A DNA stretch of 64,000 nt from positions 124,001 through 188,000 of the forward strand of contig JAQSDM010000005.1 in the NCBI GenBank assembly GCA_029945945.1, given 5' to 3'. This DNA comes from Algoriphagus sp. GTDB lineage: Bacteria > Bacteroidota > Bacteroidia > Cytophagales > Cyclobacteriaceae. Every line of letters begins with the position of its first letter. The stretch's first letter is position 1. The translations under genes were made by a program, and so were the position numbers. The notes beneath the pieces were generated by a model, which saw nothing but the letters and a program-made list of their open reading frames with translations, did not search any database and had not been told where the DNA came from. Shown one piece after another: positions 19,326-28,221 of the stretch.

Positions 19326-20210
19326 ATGCAAGACCTTGCAGATTTCCACGCACCACTTACGGATCTTTTTCCCCAACCAAAAACTCCCCAAGACTGGGAG
19401 CAATATCGTCTCAGTGACGAACAGATAGCCTTCTTCAATGAAAATGGCTATCTGGCCGGTATCAAAATGCTGGATGAAGTTCAGATCGATGCATTGAAAA
19501 AAGCCCTTGACGAAGTGATGGATCCTAAGCATCCGCTTCATCTTCTTTTCCATGAGTTTCACAGCAACGAGTCCGGAGATCCGAATAAGGTCCTTTTTCA
19601 TTCTTTGGGTCATTGGCGGATTGCAACTGCATTTCATGATGCGATCTGGAACCCGGCTTTCCGGATGGCAGCAAGCCAATTGCTGGGAAATCGGGCAGTG
19701 AGGTTTTGGCACGATCAGCTTTTCTGCAAGCCTGCACACCACGGAGGAAATGTGGCCTGGCATCAGGATTATTCTTATTGGACGAGGACGATCGCGATGC
19801 AACACCTGACATGCTGGTGCGGACTCGATGATGCGACGGAAGAAAACGGCTGCCTCCAATATGTGCCCGGAAGTCACCGATGGGGATTGCTCGACAAACC
19901 AGCACTTGCCGGCGAAATGAACGGATTGATGGCAATGATGACCGAGGAGCAAAAGGCCGAATTCAAACCTGTGGCCATTCCGCTGAAAGCTGGTCATGCG
20001 GCATTTCATCATCCTTTATTGGTGCATGGGAGTTTTGCCAACTACTCCGATCGATCCAGAAAAGCCTTTGTGCTGAATGTTTTTGCGGATGGAACCGTAT
20101 CCGACACAGATGAGCCTTTGCTTCAAGGAGTGCCTGTGATTCCTAAAGGTGAGAAAATGGGAGGGAAGTTTTTTCCGCTGATTTTTGATCCGAAGGAGTT
20201 GGAAGATTGA
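19326..20210 (+). CDS. Phytanoyl-CoA dioxygenase (PhyH) family protein
   Basis: A 294-residue cytoplasmic Fe(II)/2-oxoglutarate-dependent dioxygenase. The facial triad is visible: H146 and D148 (WHQDYSYW) and H234 (LLVHGS). R243 or R245 is placed to bind 2-oxoglutarate. The order and spacing match PhyH-type enzymes, which hydroxylate varied small molecules; the substrate cannot be read. It appears monocistronic. A T-rich stretch and TATCTTTCCTTTGC lie just upstream (19297-19310), possibly part of the promoter. Confidence 0.9.
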   Translation: MQDLADFHAPLTDLFPQPKTPQDWEQYRLSDEQIAFFNENGYLAGIKMLDEVQIDALKKALDEVMDPKHPLHLLFHEFHSNESGDPNKVLFHSLGHWRIATAFHDAIWNPAFRMAASQLLGNRAVRFWHDQLFCKPAHHGGNVAWHQDYSYWTRTIAMQHLTCWCGLDDATEENGCLQYVPGSHRWGLLDKPALAGEMNGLMAMMTEEQKAEFKPVAIPLKAGHAAFHHPLLVHGSFANYSDRSRKAFVLNVFADGTVSDTDEPLLQGVPVIPKGEKMGGKFFPLIFDPKELED

Positions 20211-20491
20211 GTTCAAAAGTTGAAAGGTTGTAAAGTTGCAAGGTAAGGTCTTCCTCATCATTCGGAGTTTTTTATTCGATGTTCGATATTATCCTAGTTG
20301 AAAATAGGGTTTGAGATTTGTAGGCAGAAAACAGTCTAAACTGATATCATGACATTTCGCAACTTGGTACATTGTATACCATCCTTTGTACAAATTTCCC
20401 GTACTTAATAAATCGTACTTCTTAAATTCCCATCTGAATTGGATTTTTCCCAAATTTCAGACTTCATATTTCATCCTTCTTACTTAAAAAA

Positions 20492-21373
20492 ATGGCTTCA
20501 GGATTATTTGCATTATTGGATGACATCGCCGCATTGATGGACGATGTAGCGGTGATGAGTAAAGTGGCGGCAAAGAAAACCGCCGGAATTTTAGGGGATG
20601 ATTTGGCAGTAAATGCCGAAAAAGCATCTGGATTTGTCTCAGACAGGGAGCTCCCGGTTCTTTGGGCGATTTCCAAAGGCTCGCTTTTGAACAAAGTCAT
20701 CATCCTTCCGATTGCCTTTCTTTTAAGTGCATTTTTGCCTGTAGCGGTGACTGTGATTTTGGTGATCGGAGGTTTGTATTTGGCATTCGAAGGAGCAGAA
20801 AAAATCTATGAATACCTGGTGCCTCATCCCAAAGAAGCGCATATAGATTTGGATTTAGAGCTCACCGAGGAACAGATTTTGGCTTTTGAAAAGCAGAAGA
20901 TCAAATCCGCAATTACGACTGATTTTATCCTTTCTGTAGAGATCGTTATCATTGCCTTGGGTACGGTGGTGGGCCAACCACTTATTTCACAAATCGCCGT
21001 GGTTTCGGTGATTGCGTTAATCGCGACTGTTGGGGTATATGGAATTGTTGGCGTGATCGTCCGCATGGATGAGTTTGGGTTGCGCCTGATTGCACTCAAC
21101 GAACAGACCGACAGCTTTTCTGATAAGATCGGAGGAGTCTTGGTCAAAGCACTGCCTGTACTGATCCGGATGCTCGCCTTCGTCGGAACGATTGCTTTGT
21201 TGTTGGTTGCAGGAGGAATATTTGCCCACAATATTGAGTTTTTTCATCACCTGCTTCCGACTTGGCCGGCTATCATTAAAGAGTTTTTGATCGGTTTGGG
21301 GGTAGGAGTGGCTGTGATGATTCCGGTTTTGATTTTCAAGAAAATCCGGAAGAAAGCCCCGTTAAAACATTAA
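20492..21373 (+). CDS. DUF808 family membrane protein
   Basis: A 293-residue protein opening with the DUF808 signature ASGLFALLDDIAALMDDVAVMSKVAAKKTAGILGDD (start region, residues 2-37). Several transmembrane helices follow, with YLAFEGAEKIYEYLVPH in the middle. The E. coli relative is YedI. The family is an integral inner-membrane protein of unknown function. It appears to be a stand-alone gene. Confidence 0.93.
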   Translation: MASGLFALLDDIAALMDDVAVMSKVAAKKTAGILGDDLAVNAEKASGFVSDRELPVLWAISKGSLLNKVIILPIAFLLSAFLPVAVTVILVIGGLYLAFEGAEKIYEYLVPHPKEAHIDLDLELTEEQILAFEKQKIKSAITTDFILSVEIVIIALGTVVGQPLISQIAVVSVIALIATVGVYGIVGVIVRMDEFGLRLIALNEQTDSFSDKIGGVLVKALPVLIRMLAFVGTIALLLVAGGIFAHNIEFFHHLLPTWPAIIKEFLIGLGVGVAVMIPVLIFKKIRKKAPLKH

Positions 21374-21526
21374 GTTTTGGCTAATTCTCTTCTAAAAAAA
21401 CCTATTCTAATCAGCTTAAATAGAATTGACCCAGTTCTGAACATTTTCATAAACCCAGCAAATATGTCCTACATTTCAAAAAGCCTTGTTTTTAGCTTTT
21501 CCTGACTTTTTACAGCCTGATGGCTT

Positions 21527-21598
21527 GCGCCCAAAACGGCACCCTTCCTCCAATTTGAAGGAAAAGAAGGTCCGGGAAAGGGAAACATATTGTTTTGG
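21527..21598 (+). pseudogene. Decayed fragment of a ThuA-like gene
   Basis: About 72 bp match the 5' part of the intact ThuA-like gene at 27128-27201. Shared words include GCCCAAAACGGCA, TCCAATTTGAAGGAAAAGAAGG (parent has TTC for TTT), CCGGGAAA and GGGAAACA. Relative to the parent there is a net 2-nt deletion near 21541 and a 1-nt deletion in an A run near 21578, so the frame is broken. Similarity stops after GTTTTGG. It is a remnant of a second copy. Confidence 0.75.
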
Positions 21599-21908
21599 AT
21601 TTTCCAGAGAGTGCGTATCTTTTTGGTTAATCAGAAAAACTTTTTTCTTACTTTAAAAATAAATTCAACCCCTTTATCCTTTTTTCATTTTAAGGTAGAT
21701 AGTAATGATTTAGTATTTAAAATATTTTTTACACTCTATGAAAAATGGAAATTTTCCTGTTTAATCTTTCTATTGTTTCATTATGATTTAACCTATTCCT
21801 TCGCTTTGACGGCAACTTAAAAATTATGTTTTTTTAGAGTTTTTATGAAATAAGGGATTGATTTAATAATCAAAAAGTAAAATGATTTTGTTGAAATGAA
21901 GATCAACA

Positions 21909-21960
21909 ATCCTGTTCTATCCTGCAAAATTTAAATTTTTAAGTCAGGATGCTGCAGGAT
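21909..21960. promoter_or_regulatory. Paired CAGGAT repeats with 10-bp period upstream of susC 1
   Basis: CAGGAT occurs at 21945-21950 and 21955-21960, exactly 10 bp apart. Its complement ATCCTG occurs at 21909-21914 and 21919-21924, also 10 bp apart, so the two pairs face each other. The inner edge is 53 bp before the susC ATG. The same arrangement recurs upstream of the second susC gene. A one-helical-turn spacing suggests a protein binding site; the regulator is unknown. Confidence 0.6.
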
Positions 21961-21969
21961 GCTGCTTAA

Positions 21970-22003
21970 GTTATTGTTTATGTATTTCATGAAAAACAAT
22001 AAC
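21970..22003 (+). promoter_or_regulatory. Hairpin in the leader of susC 1
   Basis: GTTATTGTTT (21970-21979) pairs perfectly with AAACAATAAC (21994-22003) across a 14-nt loop, ending 10 nt before the ATG. It could affect translation or be a chance AT-rich repeat. Confidence 0.4.
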
Positions 22004-22013
22004 CCCAAAGCAT

Positions 22014-25000
22014 ATGAAACAAAAATTCCACATTAACAAAAGGACTTACTTTATATGGTTCTTTTGTAGTTTGTTTTTTCTAAGTATTAGTGCGTATAGC
22101 CAAAACTCTCTTGTGAAAGGTTTGGTAACATTTGGTGCTCAAAAAGAAACAGTTCCAGGGGCGTTAGTATTAGTAAAAGGTACTCAAAGAGGAGCTACAA
22201 CGGATATTGACGGTACCTTTTCCATCGAGGCCAAAACCGGCGAAGTATTAGTGATCAGCTTTATTGGATTTGAGTCCAAGGAAGTTGCAATTAAGAATGT
22301 CACTGAATTAATCCAGATTTCCTTGGAAGTTAATGAGGCCGAGCTTGAGGAAGTCGTGGTAGTAGGTTATGGAACCCAAAAGAAGTCAGACATGACGGGT
22401 GCAGTGGGTTCAGTTGGCGAAACGTTGTTGAAAGAGCGTCCGTCAGCATCTCTTAACCAAGCTCTTTCCGGACGCGTGCAGGGGGTAAACGTTTCTGTTA
22501 ATTCAGGAAGACCCGGAGGGCGTGCAAACATAAGAATCAGAGGAAATACATCAGTCAGCATTTCTAACGATCCTCTCTATGTAATTGATGGAGTAATCCT
22601 TCATGCTACTGGTCTGGCTAACGGAAGTTCGCCTATAGATTTCATAAACCCGAATGATATTGCATCTATTGAAGTGCTGAAAGATGCTTCAGCTACAGCA
22701 ATTTATGGAGCTCGTGGAGCTAACGGTGTAATTTTGGTGACTACCAAAAGAGGAAGTAAAACCGGTGGAACTATAAGCTATGATGTTGATTTTAGTGTTG
22801 GAGTATTGCCGGAAAAAATCCCTTTACTCAATTCACAGGAATTCCTTGCGACTGAAGATTTGGCGTATCAAAATGCCAAAAAATATGACCCAAATGGTTG
22901 GGCAAATGGCATCTACAAAGACCCAAAGCTAAAGAGAACCAATCCAAAGCTTTTTGATGCCAATGGAAATCCGATTTATGATACCGATTGGCAGGACGAA
23001 TCTTTCCAACAAGCATTCACTCAAAATCATCAATTAGCTTTTACCGGTGGCAATGCCGAGGATAGCTACGGGGTTTATTTAGGATATAGGGATGAAGAGG
23101 GCTTGATGAAAGAATCTTGGCTGAAGCGATATTCTGCAAGATTTGTGTTTGACAGCCAAATTAAAAAATGGGTGAAAGTTGGCGGCGTTTTAAGCTATAA
23201 TGACCAAAAAGAAAATCAAGTTGACCCACTAGGTAATGGTGGAATTATAGCCATGCGCCAGGTTTTGGAGGCTTTGCCTATAATCCCTGTTCGCTATCCT
23301 GATGGCACTTGGGCAGGAAATGAAGATTATCCTGGAATGGAAGGAGGGAACAATCCTTTACATGTTGCGAAGGAGCGCGTTTATAATGTTGGTACTCAAT
23401 CAGTCATTGGTAATATTTACGCAAACCTGTTTTTGGCGAAAGGATTGGAATTCAGATCTACTATTGCGACCAATATTATTAACCAACGAGTGGATTACTA
23501 CGGAGGTAGATCGCTGAATTACATCGCTAAAAACCAAGGTGGAGATGCCTCGATTACTAATGACATGCTCAACTCATGGCAGTTTGAAAACTACCTGACT
23601 TACGTTAAGGAGTTCAATGAAAAGCACTCACTTAATGCGATGTTAGGTCTTTCCTGGCAGCACGTGGATCGATTCAATTCTACTGCAAGAGCACAAAATT
23701 TCCAGGACGATTTTTTTATGTTCAACAACCTGGGTAGTGGAGCAACCGCAATTCAACCCGTTTCAAGTAATGTCGCATATGGTTTGAATTCATATTTCAC
23801 CAGATTGAATTATGTCTACAATCAGAAGTATCTCTTCACTCTGACAGGCAGGGTAGATGGTTCTTCTAAATTCGGTGAATCCAATCGCTATGCTTTTTTC
23901 CCATCTGCAGCATTTGGATGGAGAGTTTCTGAAGAAGACTTCCTGAAGGGAAGTGAAGTTATTTCCAACCTGAAACTGAGAACTAGTTACGGTCAGACAG
24001 GAAACTCAGAGGTTACTGCCTATCAGGCATCTGCTGGAATGGGTAATTATTCGGTCATTTTCAATAATCAACGTCAAATCGGAATCGGGGTGAGCAGATT
24101 GGCTAATCCGGATTTGAGATGGGAAAAAACGTCTCAATTTGATATAGGAGCAGAAATTGGTTTCCTTCAAAACCGAATCGCGTTCGAAATCGACCTTTAT
24201 AGAAAGCTTACTGAAGATATGCTATTAAGTGCACCTGTACCATCGAGTAGCGGATATACCACAGTAAGTAAAAATGTGGGAAGTATGGAAAATAAGGGTA
24301 TTGAAATCGGATTAAACACTGTAAACATTGAAAAAAACGATTTCAGCTGGAATACAACTTTCAATTTTTCATTTAATAAGAATCAAGTAATCGATTTGGC
24401 AGGTGGAGCTGATATTTTCCTTGGTTCTACAATTGTGAGAAAAGGGGAGCCGGTAGGATCATTCTTCGGCTTTATACATGAAGGTACTTGGAGTTCAAGC
24501 GAGGAATCAGAAGCAGCTAAGTACAAAAAGAGGCCTGGTGATGTTAAATATCAAGATGTGAATAACGACGGAGCCATCAATGATTCCGATCGGGTAATCA
24601 TTGGGAAAGGTATTCCGGATGGATTTGGTACATTCTACAATAGTTTTACCTATAAGAATTTTGATCTGATTGTAGATATCCAATACACTTTCGGTAATGA
24701 TGTCTTGTATAGAAGTAAGCATTCCGCAGAGGATCGGACTGGTATTGCAAATAGCTTTAAAACGGTATTGAATGCCTGGACTCCTGAAAACCAAGAAACT
24801 AACATCGCTCAAATTCGCCCATTAACTGCTGGTTACAACACGAATAACGATACCGACCGGGTACAAGATGGCTCGTTTATAAGAGGTAGAAACCTAATGC
24901 TGGCTTATAATTTCAAGCCAGAAGTGTTGGAAAGATGGAAAGTAGGGAGAATACGCACATTTTTCTCGGTACAGAATTTCTTCCTTTCTACTAAGTTTCA

Positions 25001-25112
25001 GGGATATGATCCTGAAGTATCTACTTCTGGGGCTGCTTTTGATCAGGGTGTGGATCTTTATTCCTATCCAAAACCTCGTGTATTTATGCTAGGTCTAAAT
25101 ATTAGTTTGTAA
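22014..25112 (+). CDS. SusC/RagA family TonB-linked outer-membrane transporter 1
   Basis: A 1032-residue protein with a signal peptide ending SAYSQ (residue 30), a carboxypeptidase-regulatory-like domain (about 34-108, GTQRGATTDIDGTF), the SusC motif EEVVVVGYGTQKK at 112-124, a plug (IRIRGNTS, DPLYVIDGV, DASATAIYGARGANGVI) and a C-terminal barrel. It imports oligosaccharides or similar ligands with its SusD partner, 21 nt downstream. There is no STN domain, so anti-sigma signalling is not expected. Regulation may involve the CAGGAT repeats upstream. The substrate is unknown. Confidence 0.95.
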   Translation: MKQKFHINKRTYFIWFFCSLFFLSISAYSQNSLVKGLVTFGAQKETVPGALVLVKGTQRGATTDIDGTFSIEAKTGEVLVISFIGFESKEVAIKNVTELIQISLEVNEAELEEVVVVGYGTQKKSDMTGAVGSVGETLLKERPSASLNQALSGRVQGVNVSVNSGRPGGRANIRIRGNTSVSISNDPLYVIDGVILHATGLANGSSPIDFINPNDIASIEVLKDASATAIYGARGANGVILVTTKRGSKTGGTISYDVDFSVGVLPEKIPLLNSQEFLATEDLAYQNAKKYDPNGWANGIYKDPKLKRTNPKLFDANGNPIYDTDWQDESFQQAFTQNHQLAFTGGNAEDSYGVYLGYRDEEGLMKESWLKRYSARFVFDSQIKKWVKVGGVLSYNDQKENQVDPLGNGGIIAMRQVLEALPIIPVRYPDGTWAGNEDYPGMEGGNNPLHVAKERVYNVGTQSVIGNIYANLFLAKGLEFRSTIATNIINQRVDYYGGRSLNYIAKNQGGDASITNDMLNSWQFENYLTYVKEFNEKHSLNAMLGLSWQHVDRFNSTARAQNFQDDFFMFNNLGSGATAIQPVSSNVAYGLNSYFTRLNYVYNQKYLFTLTGRVDGSSKFGESNRYAFFPSAAFGWRVSEEDFLKGSEVISNLKLRTSYGQTGNSEVTAYQASAGMGNYSVIFNNQRQIGIGVSRLANPDLRWEKTSQFDIGAEIGFLQNRIAFEIDLYRKLTEDMLLSAPVPSSSGYTTVSKNVGSMENKGIEIGLNTVNIEKNDFSWNTTFNFSFNKNQVIDLAGGADIFLGSTIVRKGEPVGSFFGFIHEGTWSSSEESEAAKYKKRPGDVKYQDVNNDGAINDSDRVIIGKGIPDGFGTFYNSFTYKNFDLIVDIQYTFGNDVLYRSKHSAEDRTGIANSFKTVLNAWTPENQETNIAQIRPLTAGYNTNNDTDRVQDGSFIRGRNLMLAYNFKPEVLERWKVGRIRTFFSVQNFFLSTKFQGYDPEVSTSGAAFDQGVDLYSYPKPRVFMLGLNISL

Positions 25113-25133
25113 TCCTCAACCACTCAAAGAATT

Positions 25134-26636
25134 ATGAAAAGTTTAAAACTAAGTATAAAAAAGTTTTCCTTGGGTCTCCTGATGATTTCCATGGTTGGGT
25201 GTTCGGGTTTTTTGGATGAATCTGATCAATCTAATTTCACATTAGACAACTATTTCACCAAGCCAGAGCATGCAACCAGTGTGGTTAATTCCATTTATCA
25301 AGGGTTATTGCCTATGACCGAAAGTGGGTTCAACGGTGCACCTTGGATGATGGTAGAATTTGCTACAGGTCTTGCGAAAACAGAATTGGGACAAGCTCAA
25401 TACAGTTTGTTTGTCAGAGATTTGGTGAATAACTCTGATAATGGGTATGGTCAAACCATATGGACCAGTTATTACAGGGGTATTGCCAACGCTAACTTGG
25501 CTATTTCAAAAGTGCCTACCATTACAATGGATGAGGCTAGAAAGCAGAAATTAATAGGCGAAGCAAAGTTTTTAAGAGCCTATTATTATTTTAATCTGGT
25601 GAATATTTTCGGAAATATTCCCTTGATTACAGAGCCTGTGGACTTGTCTTCAGAAGACCTATACGCTTCTCCAGCTAAACCGGAGGATGTTTATAATCAA
25701 GTTGTGAAAGATTTGATTGAAGCTGAAGGGGCTGGATTACCAGCGATTGATGCTACAGGTCGAGTTTCATCGGGAGCCGTTAAGTCACTTTTATCCAGTG
25801 TCTACTTAACAATGGCTGGATATCCTTTGAAAAAAGGTACTGAGTACTACAAAAAAGCTGCAGATAAAGCAAAAGAAGTAATTGATTCTAAGGCTTTTTC
25901 CCTTTTTCCTTCATACTATGATTTGCATAATCCAAGTAAGAAGAACCTCGGTGAGAACATCTTTATGGCTCAGTTTACTCCTTTTATTTTGCCTTCGTCC
26001 TGGCAAGTTTCCATTGTCCCATATAATAGAGGCATCTCGGCATATAGTTCTGAAACCGGAGGAATTTTTGCTCAAGAGAGTTTCGTCCGTTCTTATGAGC
26101 CTAATGATAAGCGAGTTAAGGAAAAAGAATTTTACTATACCAAGTATACCTTAAGAGCTGATCGGACTAAAGAACTAGAATTAGGTGATTACTATATCTT
26201 CAAACATTTTGATGAATTAGCTAATTTAACAACTACAAGCAGCGGTTTGAATTGGCCAATATTTCGATATGCGGAAGTATTGCTGATTTTTGCTGAAGCA
26301 TCAAACGAGGTTAGTGGGCCAAATAGCCAAGCTTACGAGGCAGTTAATGCAATAAGAAAAAGAGCTGAATTACCAGATCTTGCAGGATTATCTAAAGATG
26401 AATTAAGAGAAGCAGTATGGAGAGAAAAATGGTTTGAATTATCTTATGAAAATAAGACTTGGTTTGATATGGTTAGAATTCGAAAAGCATTCAATGTAAC
26501 AACCAGAAAGTTTGACGAATTTGTAGGACACAAGTTTGTTTATGGACCTGTATTAAAAGAAAGAGAGTTACTATTCCCAATCCCTACTGCAGAGATTCGA
26601 AACAATACTAATCTTGTACAAAATCCAGGATATTGA
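25134..26636 (+). CDS. RagB/SusD family nutrient-binding lipoprotein 1
   Basis: A 500-residue lipoprotein with lipobox MVGCSG and the SusD order: FLDESDQS near the N-terminus, TPR-like helices (KQKLIGEAKFLRAYYYFNLVNIFGNIPLI), FRYAEVLLIFAEASNE and WREKWFELSYENKTWFDMVR. It caps the adjacent SusC barrel at the cell surface. The 3' third is noticeably richer in A/T-ending codons than the second SusD gene of the window. A terminator follows 41 nt after the stop, making susC-susD a two-gene unit. Confidence 0.95.
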   Translation: MKSLKLSIKKFSLGLLMISMVGCSGFLDESDQSNFTLDNYFTKPEHATSVVNSIYQGLLPMTESGFNGAPWMMVEFATGLAKTELGQAQYSLFVRDLVNNSDNGYGQTIWTSYYRGIANANLAISKVPTITMDEARKQKLIGEAKFLRAYYYFNLVNIFGNIPLITEPVDLSSEDLYASPAKPEDVYNQVVKDLIEAEGAGLPAIDATGRVSSGAVKSLLSSVYLTMAGYPLKKGTEYYKKAADKAKEVIDSKAFSLFPSYYDLHNPSKKNLGENIFMAQFTPFILPSSWQVSIVPYNRGISAYSSETGGIFAQESFVRSYEPNDKRVKEKEFYYTKYTLRADRTKELELGDYYIFKHFDELANLTTTSSGLNWPIFRYAEVLLIFAEASNEVSGPNSQAYEAVNAIRKRAELPDLAGLSKDELREAVWREKWFELSYENKTWFDMVRIRKAFNVTTRKFDEFVGHKFVYGPVLKERELLFPIPTAEIRNNTNLVQNPGY

Positions 26637-26676
26637 TTTTAATATTTGAAGTGTAGGTATATTTTAAATAAAGTGT

Positions 26677-26724
26677 AAAAAGCCATTTCTCTGAAATTTT
26701 CGGAGTAATGGCTTTTTTATTTTT
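26677..26724 (+). terminator. Intrinsic terminator after susD 1
   Basis: The outer stem AAAAGCCATT pairs with AATGGCTTTT, with an inner CTC/GAG extension around the loop. A T-rich run (TTTTTTATTTTT) follows. It ends the susC-susD transcript. Confidence 0.82.
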
Positions 26725-26781
26725 ACTTCCAGAATTATATGCAAAATGTTTTTTAAAAAAGTATTTATGTTAATATGGATT

Positions 26782-26797
26782 CAGGATGGTGCAGGAT
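26782..26797. promoter_or_regulatory. CAGGAT repeat pair upstream of the ThuA-like gene
   Basis: CAGGATGGTGCAGGAT places two CAGGAT words 10 bp apart, identical in sequence to the pair before the second susC gene (49771-49786). It is 254 bp before the ThuA-like start. TACTTTGC overlaps its right end and could be part of a promoter. Confidence 0.5.
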
Positions 26798-27050
26798 ACT
26801 TTGCAGCCATTTGATTGATATGTTCAGAAAAAGATTTCGGTTTTGTTGCTTTTTGTAATTATTCATTTAAAAAAAAGAAATAAGGGCTAAAAATAACAGG
26901 TGCTGATCTTTTGATTCTAAAACTTCCATATATCATTAATTTGAAGCGAATTGATGATTTCAGGTAACTGGGACAATGATCAGTAGAATTGAATATAATT
27001 TCCCGCTAATTGAAATCATTAATTACTTTTAAGAGCTATTTAAATACCCT

Positions 27051-28079
27051 ATGAAAAAAACGACAAACTATTATCTCCTTTCTTTTTTGGTGGCATTCTC
27101 TGTTTTGATCACTTTTCAGGAGTGTATCGCCCAAAACGGCAAAACCTTTCTCCAATTCGAAGGAAAAGAAGGCCCGGGAAAAGGGAAACACATCGTTTTG
27201 GTTGCCGGAGATGATGAATATCGGTCTGAGGAATCCATGCCCATGCTTGCAAAATTGCTTTCTCAGCGATATGGATTCAAAACCACCGTCTTGTTCCCGA
27301 TCGAACCTGCAACCGGAAACATTGTACCAAGTTTTCAAAACAATATCCCGGGTTTGGAGCATTTGGAATCGGCTGATCTGATGATCATGCTGATCCGCTT
27401 CCGGGAGTTGCCGGATGATCAATCCAAGTACATTGAAAACTTTTTGAAAGCTGGAAAACCCGTGATCGGTCTCCGAACTTCCACCCATGGTTTTGCCTAT
27501 TCCAAAAACTTAAATTCACCCTATGCAAAATGGTCTTTTAACAGTAAAGCCGAAGGCTGGGAGCGGGGTTTTGGTCAGCGGATTTTCGGAGAAACCTGGG
27601 TCAATCACCACGGTGTTCATGCCAAAGAAGGTGCCAGAGCTTTGATGGATGGAGTAAAGCAGATGAACGATCATCCGATTCTGCGTGGTGTGAATGATAT
27701 CTGGGTTCCTTCGGATGTGTATGGGATCAAGAACTTGCCTAAAGAGGCTGATGTCCTGATCTATGGACAATCCACCGCCGGAATGGATGACAAAGCGCCC
27801 TTGATGTGGGAAAAATCTGTAATGCCAATCGCCTGGACTAAGCCTTATCAGATCGAAGGCGGAAAGCCGGGAATGGCATTCACTTCGACGATGGGTTCTT
27901 CGCTGGACTTTCAAAGTGAAGATTTGCGAAGGTTGGTTTTGAATGCTTCCCTTTATTTGCTTGGGATGCCGGAGGTGATCAAACCGGAACTTTCGGTGGA
28001 AATTGTCGGAGAATACAAGCCGACTATGTTTGGTTTTGATACTTTCCGGAAGGGAATGAGAGTGGAGGAATTTAAATAG
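27051..28079 (+). CDS. ThuA-like domain protein, exported
   Basis: A 342-residue protein with a signal peptide (ending CIAQ), then KHIVLVAGDDEYRSEESMPMLAKLL, typical of the ThuA/glutamine-amidotransferase-like fold seen in trehalose-utilisation proteins. PVIGLRTSTHGF in the middle and GVHAKEGARALMDGV follow the family. ThuA in rhizobia works with the Gfo/Idh/MocA enzyme ThuB on trehalose through 3-keto sugars; here the role is inferred to be sugar-related. A decayed copy of its 5' end lies on the other side of the susC/susD pair. A TIM-barrel epimerase gene follows. Confidence 0.85.
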   Translation: MKKTTNYYLLSFLVAFSVLITFQECIAQNGKTFLQFEGKEGPGKGKHIVLVAGDDEYRSEESMPMLAKLLSQRYGFKTTVLFPIEPATGNIVPSFQNNIPGLEHLESADLMIMLIRFRELPDDQSKYIENFLKAGKPVIGLRTSTHGFAYSKNLNSPYAKWSFNSKAEGWERGFGQRIFGETWVNHHGVHAKEGARALMDGVKQMNDHPILRGVNDIWVPSDVYGIKNLPKEADVLIYGQSTAGMDDKAPLMWEKSVMPIAWTKPYQIEGGKPGMAFTSTMGSSLDFQSEDLRRLVLNASLYLLGMPEVIKPELSVEIVGEYKPTMFGFDTFRKGMRVEEFK

Positions 28080-28089
28080 CCCATAGTCG

Positions 28090-28205
28090 ATAGTCCATGG
28101 TCCATAGCTTACTACTATACATGGATTTGAGTTGGAACCATTAAGTTTTGGTTACAAAAAAAATGTTATAAAGTCCAGATGAATCAGCTATGGTCTATGG
28201 ACTAT
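28090..28205. repeat. Imperfect inverted repeat between ThuA-like and epimerase genes
   Basis: The 20-nt arm 28090-28109 (ATAGTCCATGGTCCATAGCT) and the arm 28186-28205 are inverted copies with two mismatches, about 76 bp apart. Each arm is itself built of repeated 'tccatagt' words. It lies entirely between two co-oriented genes. Confidence 0.7.
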
Positions 28206-28221
28206 TTACCATCAACTAATT

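Larger units (their letters stand above)
21374..22013. other. Long intergenic region upstream of susC 1
   Basis: This 640-bp region holds a decayed ThuA-like fragment (21527-21598), a very AT-rich stretch with no credible gene, paired CAGGAT repeats (21909-21960) and a hairpin just before the susC start (21970-22003). The open frame at 21590-21820 is Phe/Leu-rich noise. Confidence 0.75.
26637..27050. other. Intergenic region between susD 1 and the ThuA-like gene
   Basis: This 414-bp AT-rich stretch holds the susD terminator (26677-26724) and one direct CAGGAT pair (26782-26797). The rest shows no gene or RNA that I can recognise. Confidence 0.7.

Noticed and set aside
21590..21820. Open frame of 76 codons upstream of susC 1
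   Set aside because: Phe/Leu-rich product of AT-rich noncoding DNA; begins inside the decayed ThuA-like fragment and has no family character.
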